Below, in pieces: positions 9,783 through 10,287 of a stretch of 10,287 nt of DNA (position 1 is its first letter; the number at the start of each line of letters is the position of its first letter). The DNA lies in NCBI GenBank assembly GCA_964484145.1, contig CAZAED010000032.1, positions 1-10,287 on the forward strand, written 5' to 3'. This DNA is from JAEUSF01 sp964484145 (GTDB lineage: Bacteria > Patescibacteriota > Doudnabacteria > UBA920). Both the position numbers and the translations under genes were made by a program. The notes below the pieces were generated by a model that saw only the letters and a program-made list of their open reading frames with translations, was not told where the DNA came from and did no database searches.

Positions 9783-9844
9783 TGTAGCGTGACCATTTAT
9801 GGGCAATATACCAAGCATAGGCACCAATAGATCAACGCGCTACA
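9783..9844. repeat. Inverted repeat spanning the uppP-PAP2 gap
   Basis: TGTAGCG (9783-9789) and CGCTACA (9838-9844) are perfect inverted copies with a 48-nt interior. On the minus strand the repeat begins right after the uppP stop codon and is followed, 5 nt after its second arm, by T8 (9770-9777). It could be a large-loop terminator of uppP or a leader structure of the PAP2 gene. Confidence 0.45.
9805..9813 (-). promoter_or_regulatory. Extended -10 (TGGTATATT) for the PAP2 gene
   Basis: TGGTATATT has a 5/6 hexamer with TGn and predicts a leader of about 33 nt. It lies inside the loop of the inverted repeat at 9783-9844. TTGATC is 19 nt upstream, too far for a good -35. Confidence 0.45.
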
Positions 9845-10287
9845 CTACCTAGAAAAATAAACAATTAAAATTAAAGCAGCCAGAACAAAACGGTACCAAA
9901 CAAATATTTTAAAGTCATGTCCGGCTAAATATTTAAGCAAATATTTTATGGACAAAAACCCAAAAACCGCGGAAGTAAAAAAACCTACAGTTAAGGTCGG
10001 CCAGGAAACTCCCAAAGTAAAGTCTTTTATTTTTAAAAGTCCTGCGCCAAAAATTATTGGTACAGACATTAAAAAACTAAACCTGGCGGCATCTGCCCGC
10101 TTAAAACCTAAAAACAACCCCCCGCCAATCGTACTACCGCTTCTAGAAACACCCGGGATTATAGCCAGTGCCTGACTAAAACCTACTATAAGTGCGTCTA
10201 GCCATTTTATACGGTCTAAATTTTTATTTTTGCTACCAAAATAGTCTGCCGCCAGCATAACCAAACCAAAAACAGACAATGTAATAG
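9845..10287 (-). CDS. uppP: Undecaprenyl-diphosphatase UppP/BacA, C-terminal part (cut by window edge)
   Basis: An open frame enters from the right edge and ends at a TAG (9847-9845). About 147 residues are visible, covering the C-terminal half of the family. The signature PGVSRSGST occurs in GFSQALAIIPGVSRSGSTIG, followed by FKRADAARFSFLMSVPIIFGAG and several hydrophobic helices to the end (ALILIVYFSR). UppP removes the terminal phosphate of undecaprenyl diphosphate to regenerate the lipid carrier for peptidoglycan and glycan synthesis, and its loss sensitises cells to bacitracin. The catalytic glutamate-rich motif of the N-terminal half lies outside the window. The TTG near 10279 is not the start; the frame stays open (ITLSVFGLVML) to the edge. 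The gene is followed on the same strand by a PAP2-type phosphatase of possibly overlapping activity. Confidence 0.95.
   Translation of the reverse strand, partial: ITLSVFGLVMLAADYFGSKNKNLDRIKWLDALIVGFSQALAIIPGVSRSGSTIGGGLFLGFKRADAARFSFLMSVPIIFGAGLLKIKDFTLGVSWPTLTVGFFTSAVFGFLSIKYLLKYLAGHDFKIFVWYRFVLAALILIVYFSR

Noticed and set aside
9845..10279. uppP starting at the TTG near 10279
   Set aside because: The frame stays open to the window edge and UppP proteins are about 260-280 residues, so the gene continues beyond the window.

Overview
The window looks like a piece of a small bacterial genome of the Patescibacteria/CPR type. This is an inference from the short genes, tight gaps, AT-rich housekeeping genes, a zinc-type ribosomal protein L28, a DUF4383 membrane protein, a four-helix-bundle (S23/IVP-like) protein, and start codons that mostly lack Shine-Dalgarno sequences. 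TGA is used as a stop, so the UGA-recoding lineages are unlikely. Nearly everything is on the minus strand; rpmB is the only convincing plus-strand gene.

Layout, left to right. 1-1734: start of an unknown membrane-anchored protein (cut by the left edge), a two-CBS-domain protein with a C-terminal membrane anchor, and an M50/site-2-type membrane protease. 1798-2340: rpmB on the plus strand, broken by a 10-N assembly gap, converging on a DUF1059 protein across a strong terminator. 2531-2911: DUF4383 membrane protein. 3142-5924: purH, a GNAT acetyltransferase and maf, tightly packed. 5990-6063: tRNA-Pro(GGG). 6108-7623: an accessory-looking block, locally much richer in GC. It holds a two-gene operon of unknown function, several long hairpins and terminators, a GC-rich multi-hairpin stretch, a tiny CxxC/CxxC protein and a candidate small RNA with its own promoter and terminator. 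7675-9143: a four-helix-bundle protein downstream of parB. 9176-9259: tRNA-Leu(CAA). 9295-10287: a PAP2-family phosphatase and the C-terminal part of uppP (cut by the right edge).

Promoters are unusually readable. Six minus-strand genes are preceded by an extended -10 of the form TGnTATAAT, and the PAP2 gene and tRNA-Pro by close variants. For maf and the acetyltransferase the -10 ends exactly 6 nt before the start codon, so those mRNAs are probably leaderless. In contrast, the accessory genes carry recognisable Shine-Dalgarno sequences, and two accessory transcription units share a TTGACA-N17-TAATAT promoter.

Functionally, uppP and the PAP2 protein may both act in undecaprenyl (di)phosphate recycling for the cell envelope, parB in chromosome segregation, purH in the last two steps to IMP, and maf in nucleotide-pool cleaning. 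The accessory block between tRNA-Pro and the four-helix gene is the part least explained by known families.
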